Of a DNA stretch of 64,000 bases, positions 23,385 through 36,452 are shown in pieces. Numbering within the stretch: position 1 is the first letter of the stretch; each line of letters begins with the position of its first letter. Position numbers and translations under genes: made by a program. The DNA lies in assembly GCF_025766255.1 (NCBI RefSeq), contig NW_026516782.1, positions 1-64,000 on the forward strand, in the 5' to 3' direction. This DNA comes from Zychaea mexicana (taxonomy: Eukaryota > Mucoromycota > Mucoromycetes > Mucorales > Lichtheimiaceae). A model generated the notes under the pieces. That model saw only the letters and a program-made list of their open reading frames with translations. It was not told where the DNA came from and searched no databases.

Positions 23385-24130
23385 AGGCGCGGGCAAGAAG
23401 GGGGGGGAGGGAACTTCCACTTTTTTACTTTATATTAAGAGCAACCATAGAGACTATGTATGATGTGGTGGATTATCATATTTCGAGTGTGGATGGCTTC
23501 TCCTTTGGAGCGCGCTTAATTGACTAGCTGTTTTTTGATAAAAAGTACATTTGTGGCATCAATTGCGTTCAAGCTAAGTTTATAGAAAAATGTTCTCTAA
23601 ATTTAGCAAAAATTCTATGTTTGTTGTTGTCACTAGACTGGAAAAAAATTAAAGGATCGGTGCGAGACTTCATCGTCAAACAGAATGCCGGTGGGGGAAA
23701 GACACATCATGCACGCACTACGCATATCACGCAATCACAGAGCATCGTCATAGCAACAAACAGTACGGATCCGCCGTGTGTTGCAGATTTTGTCGTCTTC
23801 AGTACAGAAGCTTTTGATGGCTAGCTTGTTACGGACAGTACACCCTGACAATAGTGTGAACACAAATTCTGTAGTCAAAACAACTTTGTGCTGGATATAT
23901 TTTATCCGTGCTGGTATAATGTAGCATCTCTGCTATGCGGTTTCGGAAATCCAGCCGAACAGGGCAATCAGAATCAGAATAGCCAAAAAATAAATATGGT
24001 ACAAGATGTAGAAAAAATACACATATGCAGCTAAATTCGGGGGAAAGCAGGCACAAGAAAGAGAGCGCGAGCGAGAACGACAGCCATACAGGGAGGAGGA
24101 TATGTATGATACGGAATACATTACAGATTG

Positions 24131-24679
24131 TCACAAATTACTTTTCAGGGCCACACCACACTTTGAACAGCAGGTGCCACTGACCCTCTTGACGAAGAGA
24201 CCACAATCGCCACACCAGACATGGTCCATCAATTCCAGCAGTTCCGGCTGCGGAGTGAACCCCGTCCGTCGCATCCAGACCGACGACGGTGGTCGGAGCG
24301 GGGGCGGTTGCGGCAGGATTACTCCATCGGCGTAGTAGTGGTATACATCAGTCTGTTGTTGTCGTTTGTCGCTCTCCAGTATGTCAGAGTTACGCCGTGA
24401 ATAGGATTCTTGCAGTGGTGCGAATAGGAAGCCGCATGCGAGGCAGGTTAGCTCGTTCGCAGGTGACGGTGGCGATGTTGAAGGTGGTGGTGCTTGGCGT
24501 TCTTTTCTCGGTATACAGCAAAGCAACCGGTCTAGTATTCGCCACTTTTTGTTATTTTTATGATTATTCACAGCTACCGCGTCTTCGTGACAAGCCGGAC
24601 AATAAGTGCCGATAGGGATGACTGCGTTGCTCGGTTCGTTTGGATCTAATACAAGCGTATGGAGGAGAGGAAGGTTATT
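24131..24679 (-). CDS. Double zinc-ribbon protein, family uncertain (5' end unresolved)
   Basis: The open exon 24679-24131 encodes at least 182 aa and begins just after a splice-like AG, so a short 5' exon is missing from this model. It has three or four cysteine pairs: TYCPACHEDAV, then LTCLACGFLF after a proline-rich linker, WCGDCGLFV and GTCCSKCGVAL near the C-terminus. The first CPxC ... IP ... CxxCG arrangement resembles the small zinc_ribbon_15 type domain, but I am not sure of that. A structural zinc-binding adaptor role is likely; no enzyme motif is seen. Confidence 0.55.
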   Translation of the reverse strand, partial: NNLPLLHTLVLDPNEPSNAVIPIGTYCPACHEDAVAVNNHKNNKKWRILDRLLCCIPRKERQAPPPSTSPPSPANELTCLACGFLFAPLQESYSRRNSDILESDKRQQQTDVYHYYADGVILPQPPPLRPPSSVWMRRTGFTPQPELLELMDHVWCGDCGLFVKRVSGTCCSKCGVALKSNL

Positions 24680-25678
24680 CTATTTCATGTAGTATACGTT
24701 TAGGCTTATTGTTTTCGCCAAACCTCGAAACCGCATTATTATTGTGTACACTACAGCGTTGAAAGAGGGAGAAAGGTAGAGAAAGACTAGGCTACAAAGG
24801 AAGAGGGGGGAGGTACAAAGGGTAAATTGTGCCAGTACTTTTTTCAAGTATCCCGGAAACAGATGGTGTAACAAGGTCCCGGAAAAAAAAAGAGGGCCAC
24901 GTTTCGTATACATAGAAAGAACTAGCCTAAAATAGTCTACTGAGGCGAAGGAGCTAGAATTACATGTACAAAAATACTACGGAGTAAATTGTAAAGAGGC
25001 TTCTCTTCTGCGCCCAACTGAAAAAAAAGTCGTCAATAGGTCATCTTGCTAAAATAGATACTGTTCGATCGTCAAAACATGGGTAACAACGCAGCGCGTG
25101 CGACCACGATAAGCAAAGCCCAGTGGAGCCTCTATCTAAAAAAGGGTTTGCTGTTGTGTGTATCATGCAAATGATAACATATGCTATTCAGATGGAGTCA
25201 GTAACAAATAACAAACCTACTGTTAATTATTACTACTGTTATCAATCTAGTGCACCAGGCAATCGCATGTCTTGCAAAGATTTATATAAAAACACACAAG
25301 GACTATTATGCTGTCGATCCATTCCCCATCGTCATAGCCTGTAACTGCTGTGACACACGCGCATGACCATGATGCTATTTTTAAGATATGTTATACGGAC
25401 AAATATAGAGCTTCTTAAAACTGCCAACCGATCTGATGTCGGCAAACCTGATACTGTAGTATGCAGAGGCCATGTAAATACTTGCGATGCTTAATATAAT
25501 AGATTCGCTGTATCCTCTGTATCCTCTGCAGCAATATTCATCGACGATCATTGACGATGATAAAAGGCTTGGTATAAACAAACAGTACGCACAAATCTAA
25601 AGCACAAGCGAGGGTTTGTGCATTGAGAACATATTGTTTATTTGGATGCACCTGTACTCGTACAGACGACATATCGGC
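24680..25678. other. Spacer between zinc-ribbon gene and tricalbin 3' end
   Basis: It probably contains the unresolved first exon and promoter of the zinc-ribbon gene (24680-24960) and the 3' flank of the tricalbin gene. Nothing else was recognised. Confidence 0.4.
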
Positions 25679-28600
25679 TTACTGTGGTGAAAATTCCAAA
25701 ACAATGTGAATTTCTCCACTGCCAATGGGATCCAATGGAAGCCAGCGATCGCTTCGTGTTTGATCAGGACGAATGAGATCCCAGATATTCCATCGACTAT
25801 CGCCAAGATCCACTGCACGGCTAAAACGATTATAATCCTTGATCTTAAACCGTATAGCTGTAGGTTGACCTGATATCTCATTCACGAAGGACTCTTCCCT
25901 GAAACAGAAAAGAATTTGATGTTATTTTTCCCTCGCGTTATTGTTGTAAGACTCTCTTTCTTACCATGTGGGTGCCAATGTTTTGGATATTGTTTTAGTC
26001 TTGTATACCGGCTGACCACCGATACGCACGCGTACATAAGGATCACTGGTTCCTGACTTATCCACACCCTGAAGTCCTCGTGCTTCAATGATACGAACCG
26101 TAAGCTGACCGTCAACACCGACTGTATCCGACAAACCATTTCCATTATCAATCGTTGTCGCTATCGATCCAAGATCGGTGCTGCTCCGTTGGAGGATTCC
26201 AGATCCTGCCTCTGATGCTGTGCGACTATGCATTCCACCACCTTCACTAAGTGCAAGGCTGGACATGGATTTCATCGGTTTGGGTCCATTGGCTAGGTCT
26301 CCTAGTCCACTGCTAGACGCTGACGACATGCTGGTGCTCGTGCCAATTCGTGTAGTGCTGCCCAAGACGGACGTTTGTGTTTTTCTCTTTACCAGAAGTT
26401 GTGGCTGCCACAAGAAACGTACACGGATGCTACCCGTAACACCAGCTACACCATCCAACGGAATATTGACATCCTTGGATGCAAAACTTTCAACCATGTC
26501 ACCGCGAAGCGTAATGCCACCCGAACCTAACAGAAAAAATAACAAGATTAAGCTTTTGGTTTTTTTCCTTTAATTTACATGACATTTTTGTGTTACCGAT
26601 GGGCTCATCGCCTTGAATTTGGTTCCAGTCAAACACTTCGATACGGAAACTTGCAGTAACACGTGAGTGCTATCATCACAAACCAGCCATCAATAACCTT
26701 TTTTACATATCGTGCAAACCTTTCGCAGAACTCGTAAATTTGGGCACTTACAATGGGCACAGTAAATTGCTCGTTTTTCCAAACAGGATTTAAAGTCTTC
26801 TTTACAACTCCACTCTTGTGTACGCGGTCACCATTGACAGTAAACACGACATATGGATCACTTGTACCTATAACATATATCCAATTGAATAAAGAAAAGA
26901 AGCTTGATGTAAACACATATATATATATTTATACAACTTACCGGACTTATCAGCGGCTTTAAGATCAACACCACGAATCAGAGACGCCGTCAGTGTTCCT
27001 TGATCTAATAGTAATTGTGTCGCTGTGAGTTTATACAGCGAATATACCTATTTTTAGATGCTCTTCAAAACGTACTATCGATGCTTTCATCAGGGCTTAA
27101 AATGAAGCTACTCATGGGTATATAATCGAAGCTGAGACGAATACGACCTGGATTTTCAGTACCGCCGCCAAAGAGACTGAACCATTCACTGTTGTCGCCA
27201 TCGTCATTCGCACCTCTCTCTTGATTGCCGCGTCGTTTATTTTGGATATGGCGAATAATGCCTTTGGTACCATCAATCCAGTAGCCAATCTTGGTATCGT
27301 CCTTTTCATCCGACGTAGCAGGCTTCACCTCGATTGCCAGACGTGAGATATCAGCCTCTTTAATAAACACATCTGTCGTTTCATTGAACGATAGTTTACG
27401 GCCCTTCAATCGAGCAGTTTTGTATTGTGGAAGAAGAGCATCTGCAACAACTTGACAGTATGCATAAACATGTCGTGAAAACTCGACTTCGTGGATTTTG
27501 ATACGCAAGACACCAGAGGAATATGCAGCCAGATCGACCAAATCATCGGGTGTATATTTAATAAAGCTGCCGTGAAGGTCTTGGAGAGGTAAGCCAGAGC
27601 CGTCTTGGTCAAGTCCATTCTCGGTATCTTGACCGGGGCTGTCAGCAGGATTAGGCGATTCTGGATCCTGCTTTTCGATTATAGGCGATTGTCGTGATTT
27701 CGGTAACGTCAGTGTAGGGTGGAACTCTGCTCTGTAGCGCAGCTCCCCCTTTCCAGGTCGACGATCAGCAGATCGAAGCATAGTCCATCTGCTTAGAAAG
27801 CAAAAGTTAATCAAAGAGAAAAAACACGGATCCTATATGTAACATATATCTGGTGATACTTAACTGGTCAATTACAGCATCCGTTGCTTCGTACCACTTG
27901 TCCGGATTCTCACTCTGATCACCAACGCGCAGCTGGACAAGATCCTTCAAGCTAAGTTCAACCAGGCCAAGCGACTTGTCGCGCGTTTTGGCGTTCCAGT
28001 CCATGACTTCGAGCACAAGATCTTCCTTGGGTGTGTGAACGGGCACATAGAGGGTTTCACCCCACTCGGGCGAAAGGTTGTTGTCAATAACATTCGTGCG
28101 TTCGCGGATTTGGTAGCCCGATAATACTCGGACGTATGGGTCAGATTTGCCAGAAGCGACATTTTCAACATTGCGCAGGTCCCGTGCTTCCCAGAACGTG
28201 AGTCGCATCACACCGATAGGAGGTGCTACACAGAAACAGCAAAGTTAGGCTTCTTTTCCTTCTCATTCTAACTAACTATTGATTTCCCTAATATATACCG
28301 TCGTAACCATGGCGGCCGATTCCATCACGAAGTCCTGACATAATGACTGGCTTCCATTGTGCACTTAATCGAACGTATCCGACTGATTCATCATGCATTG
28401 ATAGTGGCCACCATCCTTCATTTTCTTCTTGGAACTGAAGCATTTCACTCAGATGGGCAGACCAAACACCTAAGAGCACGTCCTTGTGCACGGTGCTACG
28501 ATCCTTGACCTCGACACGGACAAACACTTCGCTCTTGTCAAGAATGGCAGTCTCGCCGGGAACTTCAAAAACTGGGCTAATGTTGCGCCATGCTGGTGAC

Positions 28601-30814
28601 GTGCGGATACGCTCCTCTCCGTTAATGATGACACGGACATAAGGCAGCATGCGCGAAGGACCTTGTAAGTTCTGACATTCATGCACTGTAACGCGAAGGA
28701 TAGCTGAGTCTATGGACATAAACGGTTTAGTATCTTCAACACATTACATGTATATTATGCATACTTGTTTGTTGTTTGCGCTGGAACACTTACTTGATTC
28801 AGGTGCAGGATCTACTGTGCCATCTTCATGCTTGACAGGCTTGGATACTGGGAAATAACGCATATCCACCTTCAGGTCACTGATTGCGTTACCCTTGTGC
28901 AACAGTGCCAGATCACTAAAAAAAAAAGATGCGACTTAGAATCGAATAGTTTCTCCTCTATTTTCAAAAAAAAACATACAGTCCCTCTTGCTCGTAGCGA
29001 TCCTCATCGTCCAGTTCCCGCAAATCAAAGTATCCTGTAGCTACTCTGTCATCTTCAGCATCCGGATTCTTTGTCTGAGAACATAGCTCAAGACAAAGTT
29101 GGGCGTTCAAATTATTCAACAGCAAAAATCGCGTTTCGTTCCAATCCGGCTTCATTGTGCTTGAGCGTACACTGGTACGACCGAGCTCTTGGGTAGTGTC
29201 AAGCGAAAATCGCACATATGGATTGAGTGTGTGCTTTGGCCGTGTTGCAAACGGCCCACCATCGCTATTGGCTGGGTCCAATGCTGTTGCATCATATACA
29301 GTGACTGCCAAGATACCGTTTGCTTGGGCTGTATCAAAAAGAGAGTAGAGTTAATACAACACATGAAAAGCGTAAAATGACGAAATAGTGTAAAATTACA
29401 GATATCGTGCTCTCCGGAAAAGAACTTTTCTACATCAAACGTAAATACGTTTGGGAGGTACATCATGGGGCCTAGAATAGCGTGCGCTTGATCGCGAACA
29501 AACGTTTGCAGGCCTGGAATCTGAGAACATTATTCAGCAACATTGCCCCCACATTATGCTATTTACCAAACCTAATTGCAACGAAAAGCCTAAAAGACTT
29601 ACCACGTTAACATCGATACCCAAATTGTCTGTACCGAATGGGCGCAGGTTGTAATCAAAGTCAGGCTTCTCCAAAAAGCAGGCTTCGAAAACCTTTGCAT
29701 AAGGGAACTTATTCATGAAGCGGATCTGGACACGCATATGGCCGTGGAACGAGATATCCTCGACTTGAACAGGCAACACAGCACCCATCAGGTTCTTTGT
29801 CATGTGGATGTTGATCTTGATTTTTGGATTCACCTGTCTGTCCAACTCGCCCGGAGTCAAGTCCGAGCGATCGCTCGGGATAAATGACACCCGCCAATCC
29901 ATGCACTAACCAAGTAGAACATAAGATTACGCATGCTTGCTGTTGAGTAACCGTTCTACCAGAATCCCCCATGCCGCTACCCCCGATAGCAAGAGTCTAA
30001 AGGGCATTCTGAGATGTCTTCTCGGTCTCCTTACCACAGTATCCGGATCTGTGTTCAAGTAGGTTTTGACACTCTCAATCCGAAAAGGCTTTGTGCCAAG
30101 TGTGAGGGTTGTCAGTTTCACCGACTCCACAAATGGTGGTAAGTACTCGCCAATGACGGCATCCAAGTTTTCCAGAATAAGGGAGCATAGCACAGGCTCG
30201 AAAATAAGCCAGAATTTGCCCATAAACGCATTCATCCATTCGACAGGCTCTTCGTCGGCTTCCATGTTCATCTTGGATAGTTCACCCTGTAGATTGTTTC
30301 GTTCGTTTCGACGATAACGACGCGTGCTTGCTTGGAAATAAATTGCTACAGGGCAACAATACGATTATTACATCCAATTCTTTCCATATACTGTATGACC
30401 AGGACTAACAGAATCTTTACCAAAAACAAAACAAAACCCAAGCACAACGCCTAGCTCGCCTCCTAGCTTTCCCAAAAGAAACGCAAAGAGAGCCGTCGCA
30501 AGCAGCGCTGCGATGTTATGGTACCACTCGCCATAGAACGCGCCGGGTATTTTCTCCTCAATAAGGTCCTGCAGCGTGGTAAAGGCCTTTGCCGTGTTGG
30601 TGCTACTTGCTAGACTGACGAACGACGGGTCTAGCCAAGAAGCTACGTTTGAATGAGCCAGTGCGGGAAAGGCCCCTATTGTTGGCAACAGAGTTTCTTG
30701 GGAGAGGTTGGTGCTTGCATAAGAATCGTCGGGGGCAGTAGCAGCCAAAGTGTCTTTCTTGTCAGCATTTAGGTTAGATTTGTCTCTACTGATAGTGCCT
30801 TCGTCATGCTCCAT
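25679..30814 (-). CDS. Tricalbin (extended synaptotagmin), ER-plasma membrane tether
   Basis: Fourteen exons keep phase throughout: 30814-30421, 30345-30035, 29905-29603, 29520-29400, 29328-28980, 28915-28794, 28709-28299, 28225-27865, 27788-27076, 27004-26942, 26867-26752, 26669-26597, 26526-25965 and 25898-25679. The protein is 1372 aa. Order: a hydrophobic hairpin (about 104-131), a basic RRYRRNERN stretch, an SMP lipid-transfer domain (about 150-380, starting near [15 protein letters not shown]), then at least five C2 domains. Clear ones are near 680-785 (GKSDPYVRV), 1032-1145 ([12 protein letters not shown]) and 1240-1372 ([12 protein letters not shown]); two more degenerate ones lie near 380-500 and 535-665. 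Ser-rich linkers sit near 800 and 1170-1230. The C2 domains would bind Ca2+ and plasma-membrane lipids. Confidence 0.93.
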
Positions 30815-31364
30815 GCTTAACGGTGCGGAAAGGATTTTGAAAATGAAAAGGTCAATATTTTATGGCGCGTTCACTTTTTTTTTCTCTTCAGCACAAGAGG
30901 AGGTGAGAGGGGGGCAAAACGGCAAAGCAACAATACAATAATTGTCTCCATTGGGCAGTACTCCGAACAGTTCTACATACTAGCCAAGCATAATAATTGA
31001 AAAGCAAGAGTAATAAGGAGGGTGCTGCCTTACTACCACGATACATAATACAAGCTGGTTTTATTATCATCTTACAAGAAATCTTGTTACTCCTCTTCCA
31101 ACCCTTCCCCCCCCCCTTTTTATCGTCGCCTTATTCGCGAATGTGTTTCTCTTTCATTTTTCTGCATGCAGAAACAGATAAATACATCCGTCTGCTAGCT
31201 ACATAATCTTGTCAAGTTGCACTCGACGTTGTTCCGAAATCTCCATCGAATCAGGGAGTCACTCGAATGAACGTTGTGTCACCCACGATATATAATAAGT
31301 TTTCATTCTTTTCGCTTGAAATCCGATGTTCTTTCTCTTTCACACTCTCCTCCGCAATACATTC
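30815..31364. promoter_or_regulatory. Divergent intergenic region, tricalbin / HAD phosphatase
   Basis: 550 bp separate the two start codons. It contains an 8-9 base C run (about 31108-31117) and polypyrimidine tracts before the phosphatase ATG. No clear TATA box was identified for either gene. Confidence 0.4.
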
Positions 31365-32547
31365 ATGTCGCCCACTACCACAGCCGCTAACCCGCCTGTC
31401 GATCTCAGCAAGGTCCGCCTTGTTGCCTCTGACCTGGATGGTACCTTAATCGTAGGCAGCTTCAACGGGTATGTCTGAAGATTGCTGATATCATCCAGTG
31501 AGCACTGCAACCAAACTAACGTGGTTTTTTTTTCTGACACCATAATCTTTTTTGTTCGACTATCTAAGCGGTAATTTGACTCAAAGAACCATTGATGTGC
31601 TCCACGCACTCGAAAAGAAAGGTATCCGCATTGTGTTTGCCTCAGGACGACCTACACGGACCATGATCCCTGCAGTGGAGCAAGCCGGACTGTCCAACTT
31701 GATGGTGATCTGCTGCAACGGCGCACAGGTCGTCGACAGCCACACCAAGACGATTGTCAAGAAATTCTCCATTCCAGCACATCATGTGCAGGAGATTGTG
31801 ACCAAAGTCAAGGCTGCCCTGGGCGATGAGGCCTTTATTGGAGTAGAGTGTGACGCTCAATTCAAGTGCGAGCAAGGTTACGCCGACAAGCGCCGTCCTT
31901 TCATGAACCACGCACACGTCATTGTCGAGGATCCCCGAACGGACTTTTTCCAGACCGAAGAAGATACGGTTGAAAAGATCATCATTGTCCACAAGACCTG
32001 GCCAGCTGATCAGCTCAATGCTTATCTTTTGGAGCACGTCTTTTCTGAGAAATCGTGGATGGATGTGATCTACCCGACCTTTTCGAGTATGCATTTTGTA
32101 GAGATTTCCGCTGCCGGCGTTTCCAAAGCAACGGCGATCCAGTATCTCTGCGAAAAACTGGATGTCGCAAAGGAAGAGGTCATTGCGTTTGGTGATATGC
32201 CCAATGATATCGAAATGATCAAGTTTGCTGGTAAATTTTAATTGATTGCATGCAGGAGCAAAAGAAGCGGGATGTTGTGCGTGTGAGTGTGTCCGCGTGC
32301 TTAGTGCTAAAGATGACTTCACTCCTTTTTTGACAGGTATCGGCGTTGCAATGGGAAATGCACACGCAAAAGTCCAGGAACTTGCTGGTAAGATTGCTTG
32401 CGTTTATTCAGGGGTGTGTGGTCGTGAATGCTTATGGATACTTGACTAAAATGCTGTCAATTGTCCTACGACTTAGACATGGTTACTGTAAACAACGTTG
32501 ACGATGGCGTTGCTGTTGTCCTGGAAAAGATGCTTGCACAATTATAA
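31365..32547 (+). CDS. HAD-superfamily (Cof-type) sugar-phosphate phosphatase
   Basis: Four exons (31365-31468, 31569-32230, 32337-32387, 32477-32547) encode 295 aa. All four HAD motifs are visible: nucleophile motif ASDLDGTLI near residue 25, FASGRPT near 65, the lysine in VSKATAI near 225, and FGDMPNDIEM near 250. A large insert between motifs II and III is the C2B-type cap of the Cof/YbiV subfamily, whose members dephosphorylate small sugar phosphates, nucleotides or flavin-related phosphates. The exact substrate cannot be read from sequence. Intron 2 splits just after the motif IV block. Confidence 0.9.
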
Positions 32548-32793
32548 TAACTTTTGCCCCCAATTATCATCCCCTCCCTTTTCCCTCATTCTTGTTATTC
32601 TGCTCATTCCCGCCCTGTTCTCTTCTCTCCGTGTATAATTTGAGAAATATATAACCCACGATCTGCATTAAGATCTTGGTTTTCTTGCAAAATTGGACAT
32701 CATTGCCAAATCGGGTCATGTTCGTTTGATTTATCTTGTGTTATTTACATGATGGTTGTGCGGGGAGAATGAAAGTTGAAAGGATCGTATTAT

Positions 32794-33231
32794 CTAAAGA
32801 GAGACGCCTTTCGATGTTAAATCGGTTTTGGCCAGTTGGATTTCCTGCAGAATGATTTTCTTTAGCATGAAACTTGTAGTGGCAATATTACTTTAATTAT
32901 ACACTTACACCCATGAGCTCTGTATACGCATCAGGACAGTCGCTGAAATTCATGACGTGCCAGCCCAAGTAACCCAAGCTATACGATCCGAATGTAACAA
33001 GGGACCACCATGGAAACTGTTTGATGAGTCATATTAGGTGAGATTGAAAAGGTTTTTGGTTCGCGCTAACCATTGCGCTTGCACTAACTAGAAACAAAAA
33101 ATGATAGGCCTTACCACAGGCACGATCTTATTTTGAATGACCTCTGGAAGAGGAACGAGCCCAAACAAGAGGACCAAATATACTACTGCTGCTAATCCAA
33201 GTTTTGTGAATGCTTCAGTTGCTCTTGTCAT
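32794..33231 (-). CDS. DPM3: Dolichol-phosphate mannosyltransferase subunit 3 (DPM3)
   Basis: Three exons (33231-33115, 33016-32909, 32844-32794) encode 91 aa, the usual DPM3 length. Dpm3 is a small ER membrane protein that anchors the catalytic Dpm1 subunit; the complex makes dolichol-P-mannose for N-glycans, O-mannose and GPI anchors. Two hydrophobic segments are present: residues about 13-30 (AAVVYLVLLFGLVPLP) and about 40-60 around FPWWSLVTFGSYSLGYLGW. They are followed by the conserved FSDCPDAY and a C-terminal charged helix (EIQLAKTDLTSKG) that contacts Dpm1. It is too short and too spliced to show as one long reading frame. Confidence 0.93.
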
Positions 33232-35584
33232 TTCTGATGAGGTGCTAAAAAAGGAACGGGAAGGGCACGTACCCTGTGGTCATGATCAATTGAATTGGTA
33301 CATTGATTGCGCGGAGTTCAGCATTCTTCAGTAACTCGGCGGCATACTTGAGGTATGCCTAATTGCAACAGAAAGTAATGGAACAGCTATCAATAAATGT
33401 ATATGAAGTACGTCCATTGTGAGCACTACCAAGTATATACTACAAACCTATGCTGATGCAGCCGCCCATGAACGTTGAAGAAGCTATTTTGAATAGCAAT
33501 CAAACTCTACACGATTGAAAGACATCTCGCTTTATACAAGGAAAAGTGATCCAGGAATGCACGCATGTGAACAGTTGTTCGATTTTATGTATACACCCTC
33601 CTCGTCACTCTATACTCTTGTTGTTGATCGTCACCAACATTCCAAAAGATTAATTAAGGCATACCTCATTGGAGAGCATAAGAAAGTTGTTTCTCATACT
33701 CGCCACCTCGTAGAACCCTGCGGATCACTTGGTTCTTCGATCGACTATGGATACTGTATAATATACTGCAGCCAAAAATTTTATCGTAGACGTTGTACTG
33801 CTGACATCAACGCGGAATCACAATCCGGCTATAAATGTTGGCTTTTTGTGTTAAACGTACCATCGTGAAGCCAGGTTGGACAGTTCCACCAAGTGTAAAG
33901 CTTTCGTGCATGAGAGTCCCTCGTGCGGGAACTGATAAATGCCAGCGCGCTATGTGCGGTAACTGTTCTAATACTCGCATTACTATAAGACCTCTTAAAG
34001 CTATCACTATCGGTTTCTAACAATGCTGTTTCTTCTGTGTTAACTTGGCAAACTATTTTACATTGTCATGACGATGTTCTATTGAGTGTAGCCGAACTTA
34101 TATTCGTGCTGTAGATTTTCCAAAAGTTTTGGTTGGTTGCCAGCTGAAGGGCGTTTGCGCTTGCAGCCGGCACGAGTAAGCCCCAAAACTCTGCAGACGG
34201 AAGGACGAGAGGTGGTATCTGTCTTTGCGCACGTTTCGCACTTGTTCGTGAATTTTTTAAAAATGCTTCGTCAAAGGAAGCGTCACGCCTAACCCGTTGC
34301 TAATACAAGATGATTTAAACTGGTTTAAAAAGAGAAAGAAGAAACACATTTCCTAACGACAGCAGCAACACGATGCTACGATGACACCACCAAAATCTGA
34401 GCGACCGAGAGTATTGAAGCAACCTCACCTTCTCAGTAATTATTACAAAGTTTGAAATCCATAACGCTATCCTTTATACACCTCAAAACACTTCCCATCT
34501 CCCCTCTTACGTAATCATAAGTTGTATTCAGAACGTATATGAAACGCGCATTGGCGCTTTGTCTTCAATTACAGTCCCTTCGTACCTAACATAATAATTT
34601 CGTAATTCCACACTCTTTTGTTAATCCTGTAAACATCAAGAAAAACAACTATTCTTAATCACACAATTGTACGTTCCTTGGCTTCTTTCCCTCACATCTC
34701 ATATACACGTGATTTGAAATTAAAATCGACAGAATAATTTGTTGCGCGCCATAAAAAACGTTTCGAACAAAGATTATGGCGCTCAAACATGTACTTCGAC
34801 AGCCGTTATCCAACAGCTTTTTGTTTCATGAAAGAGGTTTGATGCGGTTATTTCGTATCGTAGGATCAACCAGTCCAGAAAAAGGTTGCATTCTGTGTTG
34901 TTTTTGAGCCACACTACATACTCCTGCATATATTTGAGCTCGTCTGAATCTAGATGGCCCTCTTAATTACAGCGATATTATGCAGCTTGGACGGTTTACT
35001 CGACGCGATTGCTGCCAAAGACAAATGTGTATGAACAAGATGTTTGTGTAAAACATCGCTTGCATCTAATGGTCAGAAGCCGGTCAGGTTTGCTTATCTG
35101 TGGATCGCTGTTCTTTTAAGGGCGTTACTTCTATCGGTGTCCGCGGTACTCTAGGCGATTTGCACATACCTAATGCTGCAAAAATTATGATGTTTAGGTT
35201 TGATGATAATATATACAGAGGAATATTAGTCGGTCATACCATATCTCATAAATCTTTTGACTGGCAGTTTAATCAAACATTTCAATACCGGTCCACACTT
35301 AGTTACATTCAGGACGACGCTACCAGATGGTATTTTATGAGGACACGGCTACATAGTCCCGCAATTACTAAACAGAAAGTGGTGAATTCGATTTAGAAGA
35401 GATGGAAAGCAACAAGAAAACCACCGTATCTTTGATCATACATAGACATGAGTATGATATGCATAACACATCTCAGTAAAAAACGACATAGTTACAAAAG
35501 AAGCAATAACTGAGCCTTAGCTGCAATAAAAGAAGCTATCAAACATGCAAAAATATACAAATGCAAGGTAGTAGAAAGCATATG
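33232..35584. other. Gene-poor 2.35 kb, nothing recognised
   Basis: AT-rich on both strands. Short frames around 33515-33870 and 35100-35400 carry no domain I recognise. The left end is the presumed DPM3 promoter. Confidence 0.5.
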
Positions 35585-36452
35585 CAGTGACCGCTCGTTA
35601 TAGTGATATGCCCAGTGAGACCCAAATCCCATCACTATACAGTATCGAATTATTACTATATCGAATTGTAGTTCCTTCAATGATACCCGGTACACAGATT
35701 AACCGGGGTATTTGGCGAGCTCTACAAAAGAAGCTCCAGAATCACGTCCTGTCAAAATTGATAGTATGCAACTCCTAAAAAATATTACTGTAGGAGAAGA
35801 ATAGTAGAGAGGCTGGAGAAGAAGCTGAAAGACTTCTATCTGATGAGCTTGATGCTAGGATTTTATATACTCATGAGGAAGCATGTGGCATTGATGGTAT
35901 TGATTTGATACCACATGAAGAATCGGAGGATATCCATCTATCAACTTCTTTCAACGACCTCATTGACGATGCTATTCTTGATAGTGATTAATGTACATTC
36001 ATAAAAGGCTGATGTAACAGCATATGTAAAAGTCATAGCTTGTTTTTATTACAGACAAGTAGATGTTGATGAAGAAGAGATTAACCAGAGAAGACGAGAT
36101 GAGGAGAAGGAAGCATTGAAGCCACTGCATAGTAAAAGAGAGAGGAAACAGTATATGAGCGATTTATTGAAAACAATGGTGGTGAAGAAGACCTGGATGC
36201 TCAGTTAATTAGGCTTATTAGACAAAAGATGCGCAAACTAGACTCTGTGATATCAACCAGCGCACAGCAAACTGATCTTTTTTCCTTTTCTGATAAACAA
36301 AAATATACTATTGGTCCGCTCGATATAATGATATTTCTGATGGTTGATATCACATATCACAATAGCGAATTAATAATGATTCCCTGCTTAATTTGATTTG
36401 GACCCCAAAAACCCATCACTACATCGAATATCACTATAGCGAGCGGCCACTG
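35585..36452 (+). mobile_element. Pogo/Tigger-like (Tc1/mariner) deletion derivative
   Basis: Imperfect inverted ends: CAGTGACCGCTCGTTATAGTGA at the left and, reading inward from the right, CAGTGGCCGCTCGCTATAGTGA. CACTATA / TATAGTG motifs recur inside both ends. The interior keeps only the C-terminal part of a transposase-like frame: acidic sequence with GIDLIPHEESEDIHLS at about 35890-35960, then after an intron VDVDEEEINQRRRDEEKEA at about 36063-36115. No DDE core is seen, so it is non-autonomous. A TA target duplication is not evident at the chosen ends. Confidence 0.7.

Noticed and set aside
31642..32322. A 226-aa minus-strand open frame opposite the HAD phosphatase
   Set aside because: It is a shadow of the well-supported plus-strand gene, without domains or splice logic.
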